Origin: Anaerolineae bacterium
Lineage (GTDB): Bacteria; Chloroflexota; Anaerolineae; Aggregatilineales; Phototrophicaceae
Reading direction: 5' to 3'
Assembly: GCA_025454525.1 (NCBI GenBank)
Contig: JALOOG010000004.1
Location: 19,308 to 83,307, forward strand
DNA length: 64,000 bases
Both the position numbers and the translations under genes were made by a program. The notes beneath the pieces are model-generated. The model made no database searches and was not told the DNA's origin. It saw nothing but the letters and a program-made list of their open reading frames with translations. How positions within the stretch are numbered: the stretch's first letter is position 1; every line of letters starts with the position of its first letter. Positions 44,441 through 53,587 of this stretch are shown here, piece after piece.

Positions 44441-44464
44441 ATACCGCTTTGAACGGTATTTTTA
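44441..44464 (+). terminator. Intrinsic terminator
   Basis: A 6-bp stem (ATACCG / CGGTAT) with a 7-nt loop is followed by a run of five T. It lies 40 bp after the hypothetical protein stop and ahead of the F420 operon promoter region, where TATAAT is present at 44537-44542. Confidence 0.6.
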
Positions 44465-44599
44465 CGAATATTGACATCAATTATCATGATCGGCTTTTTG
44501 ATCACGCTATCCCTACTCATCGTCTGTCTCTCGTACTATAATCAGCTTCACTTGGTACGGGTACTTAGGTTTTTATATCTATATCATTAGGATAATACG

Positions 44600-45271
44600 A
44601 TGACTGATGGGGCGATGGTCTTAACAATTGCGGTTTTAGGGGGGACAGGGAAAGAGGGATCAGGCTTAGCGATTCGTTGGGCCTTAAACGGGTATAAAGT
44701 GATTATTGGTTCGCGGGATGCAACCAAAGCATCTGAATTTGCCAACACCACCAATGCGGAATTAAATGGCGAGTATCTCGTGGGAATGGCTAATGAAGAA
44801 GCCGCCCGTATCGCCGATATTGTCGTCCTGAGCGTCCCTTATACCGCTCACCGTAGCACATTAGAAGGTGTCCGCGCCCATTTACACGGTAAAGTGTTAG
44901 TCGATTTAACCGTTCCACTTCAACCTCCGGCCGTTCGTACCGTCCATTTACCAGAAGGTAAGGCCGCCGGATTAGAGGCACAGGCCTTGTTAGGAGACGG
45001 GGTGAATGTGATCTCGGCTTTCCAAAACGTGAGCGCCGAAAAGTTGAAAGACCCCACTACACAAGTTGATTGTGATGTGTTGGTTTGTGGAGATAACGTT
45101 GAGGCAAAATCACAAGTGATCAAATTGGTGGAAGCGGCGGGAATGCGCGGGATCGATGCTGGCCCGTTAGCGAATGCGGTTGCAGCCGAGTCCCTTACCC
45201 CGGTTCTGCTCTATATCAACAAGACCTATAAAGTTAAGGGATCTGGTATTCGGATCACAGGTTTAGAATAA
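44600..45271 (+). CDS. npdG: F420-dependent NADP reductase (NpdG)
   Basis: A 223-residue enzyme moving hydride between F420H2 and NADP+. The N-terminal dinucleotide motif AVLGGTGKEGSGLAIRWAL is the family's distinctive glycine-rich loop, followed by GSRDATKA for NADP phosphate recognition. The C-terminal part VNVISAFQNVSAEKL and GPLANAVAAESLTPVL fits the group. It starts the F420 operon, with only 2 bp before CofE. Confidence 0.92.
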   Translation: MTDGAMVLTIAVLGGTGKEGSGLAIRWALNGYKVIIGSRDATKASEFANTTNAELNGEYLVGMANEEAARIADIVVLSVPYTAHRSTLEGVRAHLHGKVLVDLTVPLQPPAVRTVHLPEGKAAGLEAQALLGDGVNVISAFQNVSAEKLKDPTTQVDCDVLVCGDNVEAKSQVIKLVEAAGMRGIDAGPLANAVAAESLTPVLLYINKTYKVKGSGIRITGLE

Positions 45272-45273
45272 TC

Positions 45274-46032
45274 GTGGATGGCTTAACCATTGTTGCGCTT
45301 CCCGGCATCCCATTGATCCAACAAGGGGATGACTTGGCTACAGTGATTCAAGAAGCGCTGATTCGTTGCAATCTTCGGCTTGAACATCATGATGTCTTGG
45401 TGATCGCCTCCAAGATCGTCTCAAAATCGGAAGGCCGCATGATCGATCTTCGGACGATCACCCCTAGCGCTGAAGCGGAGCATTACGCCCTTCAAACCGG
45501 CAAAGACCCGCGGATTGTGGAGATGGTGTTACGGGAGAGTCTCTCGGTATCTCGTAGCGCCCCTGGTGTGATCGTCACACAACATCGTTTAGGCTTTATC
45601 AGCGCTAATTCAGGCATCGATCAAAGCAATGTTGCGCCGGGGGGTGAACATATTTTGTTATTGCCAGAAGATCCGGATCATAGTGCTGAACATTTAAGGG
45701 CCGCCTTACATCATGCCTATGGTGTAGAGCTTGGCATTGTGATCAGCGATACCCATGGCCGCCCGTTTCGCTTAGGTAACGTCGGCGTTGCGATCGGTGT
45801 AGCGGGTGTTCCGGCTTTATTGGATATGCGGGGTCAACCGGATTTGTTCGGACGGATTTTACGCGCAACGGTACAGGGTTACGCGGATCTGATCGCTTCC
45901 GCGGCTCATCTCGTTTGTGGAGAAGGTGCGGAGGGACTACCAGTGGTATTAGTGCGTGGATTAGACTATCACGACACCACGGGCCGTGCAGCCGATTTAT
46001 ATCGCCCATCCCATCAAGATCTTTATCGTTAG
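45274..46032 (+). CDS. cofE: Coenzyme F420:L-glutamate ligase
   Basis: A 252-residue CofE-family enzyme adding L-glutamates to F420-0. Hallmarks are [24 protein letters not shown], and [10 protein letters not shown] plus [20 protein letters not shown]. The start is GTG 45274, 2 bp after npdG. In Actinobacteria this activity is the N-terminal half of FbiB; here it is separate, with the nitroreductase half encoded next, 10 bp on. Confidence 0.93.
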   Translation: MDGLTIVALPGIPLIQQGDDLATVIQEALIRCNLRLEHHDVLVIASKIVSKSEGRMIDLRTITPSAEAEHYALQTGKDPRIVEMVLRESLSVSRSAPGVIVTQHRLGFISANSGIDQSNVAPGGEHILLLPEDPDHSAEHLRAALHHAYGVELGIVISDTHGRPFRLGNVGVAIGVAGVPALLDMRGQPDLFGRILRATVQGYADLIASAAHLVCGEGAEGLPVVLVRGLDYHDTTGRAADLYRPSHQDLYR

Positions 46033-46042
46033 TCGTATTCAG

Positions 46043-46645
46043 ATGACCGATCCTGTCTTTAATGCGATCCTGCAACGTCGTTCCTTGCGACGTTATCATC
46101 CTGAACCGATTCCCCGCGTTATAATCGAACAACTGCTTACGGCGGCCACTTGGGCCCCTTCGGCGCATAATCGTCAACCGTGGCGGTTTGCGGTGATCGA
46201 AAGTCCGCAACAGAAACATCTCTTAGCGCAGGCGATGGGAGCGCGTCTCCGCGAGGATCTAGAGGCGGATCAGGTTGATGAAGCCGTGATCACTGCCGAT
46301 GTACAACGTTCCTATGAGCGCTTGACTTTAGCGCCTGTGGTGATTCTATTATGTTTATCGATGTTAGAGATGGACGTTTATCGCGATCCGCGTCGCAATC
46401 AACATGAGTATGTGATGGCCGTGCAGAGTACCGCGATGGCCGGACAAAACCTGCTGTTAACCGCGCATGAATTAGGATTAGGGGCCTGTTGGGTTTGTGC
46501 GCCACTGTTTTGTCCGGAGGTCGTGAGTGCGGCGCTTCAATTACCCGATGATTGGCAACCACAAGGGATCATTACGTTGGGTTATCCCGCGCAATCGCGT
46601 GAAAAGACGCGCCATCCGTTAGAAAAGAGTGTGGTGTGGCGTTAA
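46043..46645 (+). CDS. Nitroreductase (FbiB C-terminal-like)
   Basis: A 200-residue FMN-binding nitroreductase. AILQRRSLRRYHPEPIPR and AATWAPSAHNRQPWRFAV are the family start; LGACWVCAPLF and the closing GYPAQSRE fit the FbiB-type group. Established work assigns the FbiB C-terminal domain to reduction of dehydro-F420-0, so the same is inferred here from its position between CofE and CofD. ATG 46043 was chosen; the frame is open upstream but overlaps CofE. It overlaps CofD by 10 bp. Confidence 0.85.
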   Translation: MTDPVFNAILQRRSLRRYHPEPIPRVIIEQLLTAATWAPSAHNRQPWRFAVIESPQQKHLLAQAMGARLREDLEADQVDEAVITADVQRSYERLTLAPVVILLCLSMLEMDVYRDPRRNQHEYVMAVQSTAMAGQNLLLTAHELGLGACWVCAPLFCPEVVSAALQLPDDWQPQGIITLGYPAQSREKTRHPLEKSVVWR

Positions 46646-47580
46646 ATAAACTAGTGGTCTTGGTGGGCGGCGTAGGCGGAGCTAAATTAGCTTATGGCTT
46701 ATCGCGTGTCTTAGCGCCCGAACAATTGACCGTGATCGTCAATGTTGCAGATGACTTCTGGCATTATGGTTTACGGATCTGCCCAGATCTGGATACCATC
46801 ATGTATACCCTTGCCGATTGGGTAGATCCGGTCAACGGTTGGGGGATTCACGGAGACACCACCGAGATGTTAACGACTTTGCGTGCTTATGGCGAAGTTG
46901 CTTGGTTTCGCCTTGGTGATCGTGATCTTGCGACTCATCTGCTCCGTACAGAATTATTACGTCAAGGGGAGCGTTTAACCACCATCACCGGACGCTTAGC
47001 CCGTGCGATTGGCATACAATGCACTATTTTACCTGTCACCGATCAACCTGTATCCACAATTTTAGAGACAGTTGAATACGGGCGGTTGGAATTTCAAGAA
47101 TATTTTGTAAAGCATCGTTGGCAACCAGAAGTCCGTCAGATCAGTTATCAAGGGGCCAACACCGCGCAATTGTCCGATGAAGTTCACCACGCTTTGAGAC
47201 AAGCGGATGCAATTGTGTTTGGCCCGTCGAATCCATGGCTATCCATTGAACCGATTTTATCAGTGGGAAATTTGCGTGAACACTTGAGTCAATTACCGAT
47301 CCCTCGTATTGCAATGACTCCGATCATTGAAGGCCAAGCGGTTAAGGGCCCCGCGGCGAAAATCATGCGAGAATTAGGATATGAAGTATCAGCGCGTGCT
47401 GTGGCCGAATTTTATGGGACGACGATCAACGGTTTTATCCGGGATCAGCGTGATACTGCGTTCACTTTTTCACTTTCGGAGGGCCGCGTTTCTGCGTTGG
47501 ATACGCTTATGCACACCAACGAAGATAAAATACGAGTCGCGCAACAAGTGTTAGCGCTTCTGGAAGGGGGGGATGGATGA
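46636..47580 (+). CDS. cofD: 2-phospho-L-lactate transferase (CofD/FbiA)
   Basis: A 314-residue enzyme joining the phospholactate/phosphoenolpyruvate moiety to FO to make (dehydro)F420-0. The N-terminal VVLVGGVGGAKLAYGL and the IVNVADDFWHYGLRICPDLD stretch are diagnostic. It starts at GTG 46636 inside the nitroreductase end and overlaps CofC by 4 bp, so the pathway genes are tightly coupled. Confidence 0.95.
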   Translation: MALNKLVVLVGGVGGAKLAYGLSRVLAPEQLTVIVNVADDFWHYGLRICPDLDTIMYTLADWVDPVNGWGIHGDTTEMLTTLRAYGEVAWFRLGDRDLATHLLRTELLRQGERLTTITGRLARAIGIQCTILPVTDQPVSTILETVEYGRLEFQEYFVKHRWQPEVRQISYQGANTAQLSDEVHHALRQADAIVFGPSNPWLSIEPILSVGNLREHLSQLPIPRIAMTPIIEGQAVKGPAAKIMRELGYEVSARAVAEFYGTTINGFIRDQRDTAFTFSLSEGRVSALDTLMHTNEDKIRVAQQVLALLEGGDG

Positions 47581-48251
47581 GTACATGGGTAATTATTCCA
47601 GTCAAACCGCTTCGACTCGCCAAGAGTCGTTTAGCCGAGGTTTTATCGCCTGAACAGCGTCAACGGTTCGCCGAAAGCATGTTTCGTCATGTCTTAGAGG
47701 TGGTGCGTCAAGTGCCACTTGTCACTGGGGCCTTAGTGATCAGTCGGGATCAACGGGCTTTAACCATCGCACGCGATTATGGCGCAAAAACCGTTCAAGA
47801 GAGCGGTGCGCCGGAATTAAATACCGCTTTAATGCGTGCCACCCAGATTATCGCCAGTTGGCGTAGCGATGCGGTGTTGATTTTGCCTGCCGATTTACCG
47901 ATGATCTCTACCGACGATATTTCCGGCATCATCAAACTCGGACAGCACTACGAAAGGGCTGTGACCATTGCAACCGATCGCAATAAAGACGGGACTAACG
48001 CCTTATATGTGCGTCCACCCGGCTTGATTCAATATGCTTATGGCCCGGGTAGTTATCAACGTCATGCGGTCTTGGCCCGGGATGCTGGCGCGGAGGTGAA
48101 TGTCTATGAGTCCGAAAATCTGCTCCAAGACATTGATTTACCGGAAGACATCGCCAATTTCTACCGGATTTTGCATCGGCGTGAGCATGATATGTCCTTA
48201 TCGTTATCGGATGCGTTTGACGCAATTCAGGCCAAATTGGAACAACGTTGA
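47577..48251 (+). CDS. cofC: 2-phospho-L-lactate guanylyltransferase (CofC/FbiD)
   Basis: A 224-residue nucleotidyltransferase activating the lactate/PEP precursor with GTP for CofD. VIIPVKPLRLAKSRLAEVLS is the NTP-binding start, VLILPADLPMIST the metal site, and GTNALYVRPPG the family motif. It overlaps CofD by 4 bp and the LLM oxidoreductase by one base. The FO synthase genes (CofG/CofH or FbiC) are not in the window. Confidence 0.93.
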   Translation: MSTWVIIPVKPLRLAKSRLAEVLSPEQRQRFAESMFRHVLEVVRQVPLVTGALVISRDQRALTIARDYGAKTVQESGAPELNTALMRATQIIASWRSDAVLILPADLPMISTDDISGIIKLGQHYERAVTIATDRNKDGTNALYVRPPGLIQYAYGPGSYQRHAVLARDAGAEVNVYESENLLQDIDLPEDIANFYRILHRREHDMSLSLSDAFDAIQAKLEQR

Positions 48252-49252
48252 TGCGCTACGGGTTATATTTGCAAGACGATTTTTCGTTACGCGACTCGAT
48301 CAAATACGTCCAATATGCCGAAATGCGTGGTTTCGAGTCGGTCTGGCAAGCGGAGAGCCGCTTAGCCCGTGATGCGATCGTACCGATGGCCGCTTATCTC
48401 TCCCACACCACCCGTATCAAGGTCGGTTCCGGGGTGATCAATCACTGGACGCACAACGCGGCCGCGATCGCCATGACCTTTTTAACCTTAGATGATCTTG
48501 CGCCTGATCGGGTTATGTGTGGTTTAGGTACATGGTGGGAGCCGATCGCCCAAAAAGTCGGGGTAAATCGCACCAAGCCCTTATTGGCAATGCGTGAGGT
48601 GGTGCAAGGGGTGCGCGCTTTATTATCGGGTCAACGGGTGACTTATCGCGGTGAATTTGTCCAATTAGACGATGTGATGTTAGATGTGATTCATGGCCGT
48701 CGTGAACCGCGTCAAGTCCCGATTTACATCGGCGCAACGGCTCAGCGTATGGTCGCCTTAGCCGGAGAGATCGCCGACGGTGTATTACTCAATTTTTTTG
48801 TCTCACCCGCCTATAATCGTGAAGCAATGGACGAATTAGAGCGCGGCTTAAAACAAGCGGGGCGATCGATTGACAGCGTGGATCGCCCACAATTGATCGT
48901 CTGCTCAGTCGATCCTGATCGGGTTAAGGCGTTAAATCGTGCGCGCCGTGTGGTGACTCAATACCTTGTGCAACAACCGAAATTGATGCGTGCCTGTGGC
49001 GTGCGTCAAGAACTCTTGGATGAATTGGCTCAAGTGCTGACTTGGAATGCCACACCCGCTCAAATTGAGGATGCAATGCGCCTTGTGCCGGATGACGTGG
49101 TGCAGTTAATCACCGCGTCGGGTTCGGCTGATGAAGTGCGCGCTAAAGTCCAAGACTATATTACCTCTGGTGCAACTTGCGCGGTTTTATACCCGATCGG
49201 GGACGATGTGCGTTATATGATCGATGTGTTCGCGGATCGTTATGTCTCCTAA
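48251..49252 (+). CDS. LLM-class (F420-dependent) oxidoreductase
   Basis: A 333-residue luciferase-like monooxygenase superfamily member. MRYGLYLQDDFSLRDSIKYV and YAEMRGFESVWQAESRLARD form the barrel entry; TRIKVGSGVINHWTHNA and MCGLGTWWEPIAQKVGV match the F420-dependent group. The substrate is unknown. It is linked to CofC by a one-base overlap, which supports F420 as cofactor. ATG 48251 was chosen over a TTG at 48248. Confidence 0.88.
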   Translation: MRYGLYLQDDFSLRDSIKYVQYAEMRGFESVWQAESRLARDAIVPMAAYLSHTTRIKVGSGVINHWTHNAAAIAMTFLTLDDLAPDRVMCGLGTWWEPIAQKVGVNRTKPLLAMREVVQGVRALLSGQRVTYRGEFVQLDDVMLDVIHGRREPRQVPIYIGATAQRMVALAGEIADGVLLNFFVSPAYNREAMDELERGLKQAGRSIDSVDRPQLIVCSVDPDRVKALNRARRVVTQYLVQQPKLMRACGVRQELLDELAQVLTWNATPAQIEDAMRLVPDDVVQLITASGSADEVRAKVQDYITSGATCAVLYPIGDDVRYMIDVFADRYVS

Positions 49253-51662
49253 ATGGGTCTATCCGGTTCATCTGGTTCATCTGCTCTGTGTCCTAGTGGT
49301 TTTACTCGTCTATTATCAGGGCAGTGTTTCGCTATCGAATAGCGCGCCGATCATGCCAGTGGATGATGCGTACATTCATTTTCAATACGCGAAACAATTG
49401 GCTTTAGGCCAACCTTACGTTTACAACCCCGGTTTACCTCCCACTTCTGGCGCAACCAGCTTCATTTACCCCTATTTCTTAGCGTTGGGGTACCTGCTTG
49501 GCTTTCAAGACTTACAATTAGGAATTTGGGCGATGTTGATCGGTGCGATCGCCCTATTTTTTTCGGGGATCGCGATCTATCGATTGTTCACTTCCCAAAG
49601 TATATCCCCGATGATCGCCGGTCTGATTTCCGTGAGTTTTAGCTTCAACGGGGCGATCGCTTGGCATTTCATGAGCGGCATGGAAACCGGTCTGATGATC
49701 ACCTTCACCCTCTGGACGTTGTATGCGTTTATCACACAACGTTTAGGTTTATGGGTGTTTGCGGCCGCGTTATTGGCATTGACCCGACCCGAAGGCAGCA
49801 TTATGACCGTGATCGCGGCCGGTTTATATGCGGAGCGTCTATGGCGTATGAGGCAACGTGATCAATTAAAATGGGTGTTCTTGCCGATCACGTTGGTGTT
49901 TGTACAACCGTTACTCAATTTTGCCCTTACCGGGTCATTTTCGGCCGCTGGCAATCAATCAAAATCATTACTAGGCATGATCCCCGCCTATTACGATCTG
50001 ATTCTGACTCGGATCTGGGAAAACTTTACCCGGATGTGGGTCGAATTTTTGACCGGAATCAATCAAGATGGGATTTGGTTTTTACCGCCGATCCTGCTCT
50101 TATTTGCGCTTTATGGTCTATTTCGGGTGCGACAAAATCGGCTTTTGCTTTTGTGTTTTTTGTGGTTTCTCGCTTTAACCATTGCGATCGCCACCTTAGA
50201 CACTGCCTTCTGGCACTTCAAGCGCTATCAAATGCCCTTAATCGCTTTGTTATGGGTTTTCGGCGGGTGGGGATTACCGCGCCGCTTTGCCTTAGTGATC
50301 GCGATCGGTTTAATGGGTTTTACGGCAATTTCATGGAGTCATTTCTACGAACACTATCGTACCAATGTGCAGAATATCATCGTACAACCGTTGTCGATGG
50401 CGCAATGGTTACGTGAAAACACCTCACCTGATGCGACGATCGCCGTCCATGATGTGGGAATTATGCGTTACTATGGTGAGCGCACTACGATTGATATGGT
50501 TGGACTCACAACCGCCAATGCGTCTGATTATTGGCGCAACGGCCCCGGCGCGGTCGGTGAATTTTTAATCCGCCAGCGTCCCGATTACATCGCCGCCTAT
50601 ACCACCGCTCGCGGTCTCAATTACCTTGCGACCAGCAGCGTTTATGGCGATCTCTTGATCGGTTTCACCGCTCAATATGACCCGCGTTTTAATGTGGCGT
50701 TAGGGGCGGAGTTTCAAGGGGTGTTTCGTCCCACTTGGAACGGAGTTGAAGCCGCGCACCACATCCAACAACCGAGTGTTCATGACTATCTCACCCCTTT
50801 TGAAATGGTTGATCAACTGAATGTCGCGGATCTTGCTTCGGAACAAGCACATCAATATCGGTGGTTTGATCGTGTCCGTTTTGATGGATTTCCCACCGTA
50901 TTTTATCAACAATCATATTTAGATTGTCGGTTAGACGATTGTATCGTGACCGACGGCGGCCGCCGGATCAATGGTGAAGAACATTTCACGATGCGCGCTA
51001 AAATGGGACAAGATGCGATCTTGATCACGCGGATTCACCCTGAAATTCGCGGCACGATCGATCTTTACTTGGGTGAAACTTATCTTACCACCCGTTGGAT
51101 TCCGCAAATTCCGGGCCAATGGTTAGAGTTGGCGACCTTAATCCCTGCCGACTTGGTGATCACGGAACAATTGGACTTTAAAATCGTTGCCAATACTCCC
51201 GACGGCCATTACATGCCCTATTACCATTGGTTATATCAGGGATCGTATCAACCAAATTCGCTTGATCGGGTAGATGCTCAATTTCAAGAGGGGGCGCTCC
51301 AACTTCAAGTTGAGTCATTAGAATTGAATGATGACCAATTGACCCTTAACCTCAATTGGTTTCAGCAGGGCCAAGCCACAGGGGATTACATCTTATTTGT
51401 GCATGTCTACGCTGATCCGGCGCAACCGCCGATCGCCCAAGCACAGGATCAGCGCTTAGGGAATGGCACACTTCCGATCGGTAATCTGTTAGAAGGGGTG
51501 TTTTCCGATCAACTTGTGGTAGACTTATCGCAAGTCACATCAGGACATTACCAAGTGGCGTTAGGATTATATGATCCAGTCACTTTTGAGCGGTTAATGC
51601 CTATGGAAACAACCGACCCAGAAGGGCGAAGATGGTTTATCGGGGAAATTGAGGTACGGTGA
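49242..51662 (+). CDS. Polytopic membrane glycosyltransferase (GT39/ArnT-like)
   Basis: An 806-residue protein with about 10 transmembrane helices in the first 380 residues and a large C-terminal globular part. The extracytoplasmic DD motif is present in VDDAYIHFQYAKQLALG, and SGATSFIYPYFLALGY follows, as in lipid-linked sugar transferases. The C-terminal half is beta-rich, perhaps carbohydrate-binding. Acceptor and donor are unknown; a polyprenyl-phosphate sugar from an enzyme like the one at 42.4 kb is a possible donor. Its start overlaps the LLM gene by 11 bp. Confidence 0.78.
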   Translation: MSPKWVYPVHLVHLLCVLVVLLVYYQGSVSLSNSAPIMPVDDAYIHFQYAKQLALGQPYVYNPGLPPTSGATSFIYPYFLALGYLLGFQDLQLGIWAMLIGAIALFFSGIAIYRLFTSQSISPMIAGLISVSFSFNGAIAWHFMSGMETGLMITFTLWTLYAFITQRLGLWVFAAALLALTRPEGSIMTVIAAGLYAERLWRMRQRDQLKWVFLPITLVFVQPLLNFALTGSFSAAGNQSKSLLGMIPAYYDLILTRIWENFTRMWVEFLTGINQDGIWFLPPILLLFALYGLFRVRQNRLLLLCFLWFLALTIAIATLDTAFWHFKRYQMPLIALLWVFGGWGLPRRFALVIAIGLMGFTAISWSHFYEHYRTNVQNIIVQPLSMAQWLRENTSPDATIAVHDVGIMRYYGERTTIDMVGLTTANASDYWRNGPGAVGEFLIRQRPDYIAAYTTARGLNYLATSSVYGDLLIGFTAQYDPRFNVALGAEFQGVFRPTWNGVEAAHHIQQPSVHDYLTPFEMVDQLNVADLASEQAHQYRWFDRVRFDGFPTVFYQQSYLDCRLDDCIVTDGGRRINGEEHFTMRAKMGQDAILITRIHPEIRGTIDLYLGETYLTTRWIPQIPGQWLELATLIPADLVITEQLDFKIVANTPDGHYMPYYHWLYQGSYQPNSLDRVDAQFQEGALQLQVESLELNDDQLTLNLNWFQQGQATGDYILFVHVYADPAQPPIAQAQDQRLGNGTLPIGNLLEGVFSDQLVVDLSQVTSGHYQVALGLYDPVTFERLMPMETTDPEGRRWFIGEIEVR

Positions 51663-52489
51663 TGATTGAGGATCAACGTGCTGTCTTTGAGGCACTGCAT
51701 CACACACATGAGCCAGTCGCTTTAGCTACGGTGATCCGCACTCAAGGCTCAATGCCACGTCATGCAGGCAGTAAAATGCTGATTCACGGTGATGGCTCAA
51801 TAGTCGGCACGATCGGCGGCGGGGCGATGGAGTCCTTGGTGATTCAAGAGGCGTTAGCCGCACTTAAAGATGGTCAAACGCGCCTCAAAACTTACACCCT
51901 CAATAATTTAGAAGATGGTGATCCCGGAATTTGTGGCGGAACGGCCGACATCTTCATTGAACCCCTTAACTTTGCCCCTACTTTGCTGGTCATCGGCGGC
52001 GGACATTGTGGAAAAGCGTTAGCAGAGTTAGGCAAATGGCTAGGCTATCGCACCTATTTGTCCGATGATCGCCCCGAATTTTGTCATTCGGAACTTGTGC
52101 CGGGATTAGCGGGTTACTTGGTCTGTAAACCGAGTGAGATCACGCAACACCTTACGATCACCTCTCAAACTTATATTGCTTGTGTAACACGAGGTCTTCC
52201 GGTTGATCTTGCGTTGATCCCCAGTTTACTCCAGACATCGGCCGCTTATATCGGCGTGATCGGGAGTCGCCGACGTTGGGCGCTCACCGTGAAAGCATTA
52301 CAGGAAAACCACGGTTTAACCGATGCTGAATTAGATCGGATTCACGCACCGATTGGTTTAGAATTAGAAGCAGAAACCCCTCAAGAAATTGCGCTTAGCA
52401 TCATGGCCGAAATTGTCATGATCCAGCGCGGGGGAACGGGACAATCGATGAAATGGATGGAGGCAGTAGCAAAGGAGACATTTTCCTAA
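51662..52489 (+). CDS. xdhC: XdhC-family molybdenum hydroxylase maturation factor
   Basis: A 275-residue protein of the XdhC/CoxI family that delivers sulfurated Mo cofactor to hydroxylases. ALATVIRTQGSMPRHAGSKM and GTIGGGAMESLV are the XdhC start, and the Rossmann part VIGGGHCGKALAELGKWLGY follows. ATG 51662 overlaps the upstream stop. It leads the group with the hydroxylase subunits at 53.6-57.7 kb and the YqeC-MocA fusion. Confidence 0.92.
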   Translation: MIEDQRAVFEALHHTHEPVALATVIRTQGSMPRHAGSKMLIHGDGSIVGTIGGGAMESLVIQEALAALKDGQTRLKTYTLNNLEDGDPGICGGTADIFIEPLNFAPTLLVIGGGHCGKALAELGKWLGYRTYLSDDRPEFCHSELVPGLAGYLVCKPSEITQHLTITSQTYIACVTRGLPVDLALIPSLLQTSAAYIGVIGSRRRWALTVKALQENHGLTDAELDRIHAPIGLELEAETPQEIALSIMAEIVMIQRGGTGQSMKWMEAVAKETFS

Positions 52490-52526
52490 TCTAACGGAAA
52501 ATAAATTTTGTGACTGTTATAGACTT

Positions 52527-53138
52527 ATGAAAATTCTTTGTGTCAGTGATACGATTATGCCGCAACTCGAAAGCGCGGCCAATTTAAGACGACGTTACCA
52601 TGATGTAGAATTGGTGTTGAGTTGTGGTGATCTTTCCGCCGCATACTTAGAGTTTATTGTGTCGGTGTTAAACGTCCCGTTGTTTTATGTGCGTGGCAAT
52701 CATGATGAGGGTTATAGCCAATCTCCCCCCGGTGGCGAAGATCTACATCAACGGGTGATCAAATACAATGGTCTAACTTTCAGTGGCTTAGAAGGCTCAA
52801 TCCGGTATAATCAAGGGACGATTCAATACACCGAATATCAAATGAACATGATGGTGATCGGGATGTCTGGTCAGTTATGGTATCAGCGGATGACACGCGG
52901 CCATGGGGTCGATGTGTTTGTCACACATTCACCTGCACGCGGTATTCATGATCAAGAAGATTTACCGCATCAAGGCTTTAGCGCGTTTTTGAAGTTTATG
53001 CAGTGGTATCGCCCACGTTATATGCTGCATGGTCATGTCCATACCTATGATCGTCGTAAAACCACCCGCAGCGAATATCACGATACCTGTATCTTAAACA
53101 TCAACCCGGTAACTGTGCTTGAAATTGATCCGCTATGA
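52527..53138 (+). CDS. Metallophosphoesterase
   Basis: A 203-residue calcineurin-like phosphoesterase. The dinuclear metal ligands are all visible: CVSDTIM (Asp), SCGDLS (Asp), VRGNHDE (Asn-His), VFVTHSP (His) and LHGHVHTYDR (His-x-His). The substrate is unknown; the small size fits a YfcE/single-domain type. It overlaps the HEAT-repeat gene by 4 bp, so the pair is translationally coupled. Confidence 0.9.
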   Translation: MKILCVSDTIMPQLESAANLRRRYHDVELVLSCGDLSAAYLEFIVSVLNVPLFYVRGNHDEGYSQSPPGGEDLHQRVIKYNGLTFSGLEGSIRYNQGTIQYTEYQMNMMVIGMSGQLWYQRMTRGHGVDVFVTHSPARGIHDQEDLPHQGFSAFLKFMQWYRPRYMLHGHVHTYDRRKTTRSEYHDTCILNINPVTVLEIDPL

Positions 53139-53563
53139 AAACATTTGAAGAAATACTCGTTTACCTAAAAAGTGATGAACCAGATCAACGCGCCTTAGGG
53201 GTGATGATTATTGGTAAACAACGCTTATTTTCTGGGTTAGGGTGGGTCGTGCGGGCCTTAAACGATGAACATAGCGAAGTTCGAGAACGCGCCGCATGGG
53301 CCTTAGACATGCTGAATAGCCCGATCACCGTGCCGGCCTTATTAGAAGCGCTATATGATCCGGTGTTCGGGGTGCGTTCTAATGCCGCATGGGCCTTAGT
53401 TCATATCGCGCAACGCACGATCCCGCATGTGGTCGTCCCAGAGGTGATCGATGTGCTATGCGATGAAGGTTGTTACAATGCGCGTCAGATGGCCTATTTA
53501 ATTCTGTATCATATCGGAGATGAAAGCTCTCGTGAGGCGATTCGCCTTTACTGGCGCGATTAA
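53135..53563 (+). CDS. HEAT-repeat (PBS lyase-like) protein
   Basis: A 142-residue protein of about four HEAT repeats with the usual Ala-Leu spacing (ERAAWALDMLNS, RSNAAWALVHIAQ, ARQMAYLILYHIGD). The start overlaps the phosphoesterase by 4 bp. It may regulate or anchor that enzyme; this is inference. It lies between the Mo-maturation gene xdhC and the hydroxylase subunits without an obvious part in them. Confidence 0.75.
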   Translation: MKTFEEILVYLKSDEPDQRALGVMIIGKQRLFSGLGWVVRALNDEHSEVRERAAWALDMLNSPITVPALLEALYDPVFGVRSNAAWALVHIAQRTIPHVVVPEVIDVLCDEGCYNARQMAYLILYHIGDESSREAIRLYWRD

Positions 53564-53587
53564 CTTCTTCTCTACGGTTAAACAAGG

